A stretch of DNA of 8,441 nt from Campylobacteraceae bacterium (GTDB taxonomy: Bacteria > Campylobacterota > Campylobacteria > Campylobacterales > Sulfurovaceae), in contig JALWZI010000034.1 in assembly GCA_027002755.1 (NCBI GenBank), forward strand, positions 1 through 8,441, read 5' to 3'. Under the pieces are notes generated by a model, which was not told the DNA's origin, searched no databases, and worked only from the letters and a program-made list of their open reading frames with translations. Shown piece by piece: positions 6,417-8,441 of the stretch. A program made the position numbers and the translations under genes. How positions within the stretch are numbered: the stretch's first letter is position 1; each line of letters starts with the position of its first letter.

Positions 6417-7381
6417 TGCTCCGCTCCGCCGCGCTCCTCCGGACAGGCGTATCGGATCTTCCCTTCATAGTAGATCTCATTGAGATGTTCATCGTCGTAG
6501 GGATCGAAGTGGGGAGTGATCACCCAGCCTTTGTTGGGTTCCAGAGATGCGATCTTGCATTCGAGATCCTCGGCGATTTTGTGGGCCTCTTCCAGGGTCA
6601 TCTCCGGCGTCAGGACCAGGTGGAACTCCACAAAATTATGCGTACCGTCGGTTCGGGTTTTGAGCCAGTGGTAGCCGTTGACCTTGGGATGGTTGCCGAT
6701 GATCTCACCGATTTTGGCGACGATCTCACTGGGAAGCGAACGGTCCAGCAGAATCATGATCCCCTCTTCGATGATCTCATAGGCGGAGTAGATGATATAG
6801 AGACCGATTCCCAGACCGAAAAGAGCATCCACCCAGTCCCATCCGGTCAACCAGACCACCAGCAGGGCCGCGACAACGGCACTGTTGCTCAGCAGGTCGG
6901 TCTGATAGTGGAGTGCATCGGCCTTGATGACGATATTGTCGGTCGCTTTGGCAATACGCAGCAGATAGCGCACCAGCAGCCAGGTGACCAGGATCGAAAA
7001 GAGCATGATCCCCAGTGAGGCCTCCAGGTACTCCGTCCCCTGACGATGCATGATCTTGCTGATTGCTTCGTAGATGATAAAGAGTCCGGAGAGGGTGATG
7101 ATTGTCCCTTCGATCACTCCGGCGATCGCCTGGACCTTTCCCTTGCCATAAGGGAACATCTCGTTGGGGTGTTCCTCGGCTTTTTTGATAGCGAAAAAGT
7201 TGAAGATGGAGACCGCCATATCCAGGATCGAATCGATGGCGGAGGCCAGGACGGCCACCGACCCGCTCATCAGTCCGACAAAAAGCTTGACGAAGGTGAG
7301 CAGTGCTGCGGCGGAAGTGGAGACGACAGTCGCCCGGCGCTGGGCAGACATCTCCCCTATTTTATATGAGAGATTAGCCAT
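6413..7381 (-). CDS. Cation diffusion facilitator family metal exporter (FieF/YiiP-like)
   Basis: This is an inner-membrane divalent metal/proton antiporter, probably a dimer. It has 322 residues, with about six membrane segments in 18-210 and a cytosolic C-terminal domain in 211-300. The transport site is intact: D50 and D54 in ASAIDSILD (TM2), and H158 and D162 in ADALHYQTD (TM5), equivalent to YiiP D45, D49, H153 and D157. This DD/HD set is typical of zinc, iron or cadmium CDFs. The cytosolic domain keeps H248, H254, H291 and D293 (THNFVEFH, PHFDP), which could build the dimer zinc site. The loop matching YiiP site B reads FPYGKGK and lacks its ligands. Substrate is not decidable here. The start at 7381 has a weak ribosome-binding site. 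Methionine 11 (7351) is an alternative that fits common family starts, but its AGGGGAG abuts the ATG. Confidence 0.94.
   Translation of the reverse strand: MANLSYKIGEMSAQRRATVVSTSAAALLTFVKLFVGLMSGSVAVLASAIDSILDMAVSIFNFFAIKKAEEHPNEMFPYGKGKVQAIAGVIEGTIITLSGLFIIYEAISKIMHRQGTEYLEASLGIMLFSILVTWLLVRYLLRIAKATDNIVIKADALHYQTDLLSNSAVVAALLVVWLTGWDWVDALFGLGIGLYIIYSAYEIIEEGIMILLDRSLPSEIVAKIGEIIGNHPKVNGYHWLKTRTDGTHNFVEFHLVLTPEMTLEEAHKIAEDLECKIASLEPNKGWVITPHFDPYDDEHLNEIYYEGKIRYACPEERGGAEH
6424..6427 (-). promoter_or_regulatory. Ribosome-binding site supporting the TTG start of hemD
   Basis: GGAG at 6427-6424 lies seven bases before the TTG at 6416, within the last codons of the exporter gene; a second GGAGGAG lies further upstream. 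This supports the unusual start codon, and the hydrophobic strand right after it (PPIYLTSPL) is expected at a HemD N-terminus. Confidence 0.6.
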
Positions 7382-7400
7382 AAGTTAAGATCTGTCCGAT

Positions 7401-7421
7401 GGTAGGGTTCAGGAACCTACC
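7401..7421. repeat. Inverted repeat spanning the stop of the five-cysteine gene
   Basis: On the minus strand GGTAGG (7421-7416) pairs with CCTACC (7406-7401), extended by TT/AA around a one-base bulge with a CCTG loop. A second palindrome, ACCGGTG-T-CACCGGT on the plus strand (7419-7433), overlaps it inside the coding end. No T-run follows, so it does not look like an intrinsic terminator. It could be an attenuating or mRNA-stabilising hairpin before the exporter gene. Confidence 0.4.
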
Positions 7422-7693
7422 GGTGTCACCGGTGAACGAGGGGGAACCGTATTTTTACCCTTGACCCCGCCGCCACAGTATCCTGCGGGCTCCTCGCCGG
7501 GGAAATAGTGGGCGCAGGCCATGCAGTTGTGGGGGCCTTTGACAAAACGCTCCGACTCCACGACCGAGTAGCCGTCACGGGCACAGGGGTCTTTCATGTA
7601 GCTGCGGCTGCAGTCTTCGGCTGCATTGGCCAGGCCCCCCATCGTGAGCAGCAGTCCCGCGATCCCCACTCCATACATTATCCTCTTTTTCAT
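7409..7693 (-). CDS. Small secreted five-cysteine protein, unknown function
   Basis: I do not recognise this 94-residue protein. Residues 1-24 are a clear Sec signal peptide (KKR, then a hydrophobic core, cleavage likely after ANA), so the mature protein of about 70 residues is periplasmic. It has five cysteines: C28, C37, C57, C60 and C73. C57-x2-C60-x12-C73 (NCMACAHYF, then GYCGGG) resembles the first three ligands of high-potential iron-sulfur proteins, but the fourth (usually in GWC) is absent and the Tat signal typical of those proteins is missing. There is no CxxCH heme motif. The tail (76-94) is Gly/Pro-rich and probably unstructured. GGAAGG eight bases before the ATG is a good ribosome-binding site. 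The gene follows a likely promoter and lies 27 bases before the exporter, which makes a metal-related or redox role thinkable but unproven. Confidence 0.85.
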   Translation of the reverse strand: MKKRIMYGVGIAGLLLTMGGLANAAEDCSRSYMKDPCARDGYSVVESERFVKGPHNCMACAHYFPGEEPAGYCGGGVKGKNTVPPRSPVTPVGS

Positions 7694-7721
7694 CGCTTCA
7701 ACCTTCCAATAGAATTGACTG

Positions 7722-7737
7722 TTTTACCATGATAACA
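7722..7737 (-). promoter_or_regulatory. Likely promoter for the five-cysteine gene, exporter and hemD
   Basis: TGTTATCAT (7737-7729) fits an extended -10 box (TGnTATnAT), with a predicted start near 7722, about 29 bases before the gene. Upstream DNA (7738-7765) is very A/T-rich with T-runs and has no -35 match, as expected in this phylum. Confidence 0.5.
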
Positions 7738-7787
7738 CATTTTTATATTTTTTAAGATTAAAAAGAGAAAGAAGAGGAGATTCGCAG

Positions 7788-7816
7788 GTCGGGTCCACAG
7801 GTTCAGAGGGCCCGAC
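7788..7816 (-). terminator. Hairpin over the htpG stop, possible terminator
   Basis: GTCGGG and CCCGAC (7816-7811 and 7793-7788 on the minus strand) form a six-pair stem, extended by CC/GG across a one-base bulge, around a 12-base loop. Downstream, after about a dozen bases, comes a pyrimidine-rich tract with TTTCTCTTTTT (about 7770-7760). The gap before the T-run makes it an imperfect intrinsic terminator. It overlaps the end of the coding sequence. Confidence 0.4.
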
Positions 7817-8441
7817 TGAGCAGATCCGCCACCCGACGGGCGAAAGCGACCTTGTCTTTTGGCTCCAGTCCTTCGGCCAGTTTGGCACTGTCGAGAAGCA
7901 CCCAGGCGCTCTCTTCGAGAATTTTTTCGTCCTCGATCGACTGAAGTTTCCTGATCATCTCATGCTCCGGATTGATTTCCAGGATCAGCGGCAGTTCCGG
8001 CTCCTCTTGCCCCATCTGTCGGAAGAGATGCCGCATCGAGGCCATCGGATCGCTGCTGTCGGGAACGACACAGCTGGGGCTTTCGCTCAGACGGGTGGTC
8101 ACTTTCACATCCCGCACCGCCTCTCCGAGAATACTTTTGAGCTTTTCGATCAGAGGGGTGAACGCTTCATTGAACTTCTCCAGCTTCTCTTTGTCCTCCG
8201 CTTCGGGAGCCTCTACCGTGGCGATGTCCACCAGCTTCCACCCCTTGTATTCACCGATGGCGGGCGTGACGATCTCGTCGATCTCCCGATCATCCATGAT
8301 CAGGACTTCGATGTCGGCTTTGCGATAGGCCTCGAGCAGCGGTGAGTTGCGCAGGACATGCTCATCGTCTCCGATCAGATAGAAGATCTCCTGTTTCGTC
8401 TCCCCTTCGCGCTCGCCGGCACGGCGCATATAGTCGTCCAG
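7803..8441 (-). CDS. htpG: Chaperone HtpG (Hsp90 family), C-terminal third; runs off the right edge
   Basis: HtpG is the bacterial cytosolic ATP-dependent Hsp90 dimer. 212 codons plus the stop are visible, out of about 620-630 in the family; the frame is open to the edge, beginning LDDYMRR. The N-terminal ATPase domain is therefore outside the window. The visible part starts in the end of the middle domain: KQEIFYLIGDD, then SPLLEAYRKADIEVLIMDD, IDEIVTPAIGEYKGWKLVD. It continues through the C-terminal dimerisation domain: LGEAVRDVKVTTRLSESPSC, ILEINPEHEMIRKL, ESAWVLLDSAKLAEGLEP. The protein ends DLLSRAL, as family members end shortly after the last helix. The internal ATG at 8429 is not a start. 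No frameshift is seen. The gene is followed by a hairpin and a 109-base gap with a new promoter, so it is probably not part of the next operon. Confidence 0.97.
   Translation of the reverse strand: MDDYMRRAGEREGETKQEIFYLIGDDEHVLRNSPLLEAYRKADIEVLIMDDREIDEIVTPAIGEYKGWKLVDIATVEAPEAEDKEKLEKFNEAFTPLIEKLKSILGEAVRDVKVTTRLSESPSCVVPDSSDPMASMRHLFRQMGQEEPELPLILEINPEHEMIRKLQSIEDEKILEESAWVLLDSAKLAEGLEPKDKVAFARRVADLLSRAL

Noticed and set aside
7511..7530. Possible cytochrome c heme site (CMACAH) in the five-cysteine protein.
   Set aside because: The spacing is CxxCxH, not CxxCH, so covalent heme attachment is not expected.
7803..8429. A complete 208-residue protein starting at the ATG at 8429.
   Set aside because: The frame continues to the window edge with the HtpG-like residues LDDY, so this ATG is internal to htpG.

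Overview
The window looks like an ordinary chromosomal stretch of a Campylobacterota (epsilonproteobacterial) species of moderate GC content (mid-50s percent, judged by eye). A Sulfurovum/Nitratifractor-like organism would fit. The evidence is the linkage of purD, lptD, a J-domain gene and pnp, the PurD N-terminus reading GSGGREYSI rather than GSGGREHAL, and AT-rich promoters with a good -10 box but no recognisable -35 box. The genus is an inference. Every gene that can be supported lies on the minus strand, so the window reads from right to left.

Right to left: the C-terminal third of htpG (Hsp90-type chaperone) enters from the right edge and ends near 7803. A 109-base gap holds a likely promoter. 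It is followed by a small secreted five-cysteine protein, a cation diffusion facilitator (metal exporter), and hemD (uroporphyrinogen-III synthase), which starts at a TTG overlapping the exporter's stop. These three probably form one transcription unit.

Between hemD and purD there are 331 bases without a protein gene (5426-5756). This gap carries the most informative element of the window: a roughly 200-nt structured RNA on the minus strand with a perfect TATAAT box, an end-to-end closing stem, a central bubble, an apical stem with a GCAA tetraloop, and a U-rich 3' end. I read it as a 6S RNA (ssrS), the regulator that binds RNA polymerase. A nested inverted repeat built on ATTTCYC heptads follows, before the purD ribosome-binding site.

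Then come purD (purine synthesis), a possible 34-codon leader ORF with a very strong Shine-Dalgarno sequence, lptD (outer-membrane LPS assembly), a short J-domain protein abutting lptD, and pnp (polynucleotide phosphorylase), whose C-terminal third lies beyond the left edge. The spacing from purD to pnp (97, 0 and 17 bases) suggests co-transcription. The protein-coding content is housekeeping. I see no mobile element, CRISPR array, tRNA, rRNA or defence system. The points of interest are the RNA gene and small regulatory or structural details.
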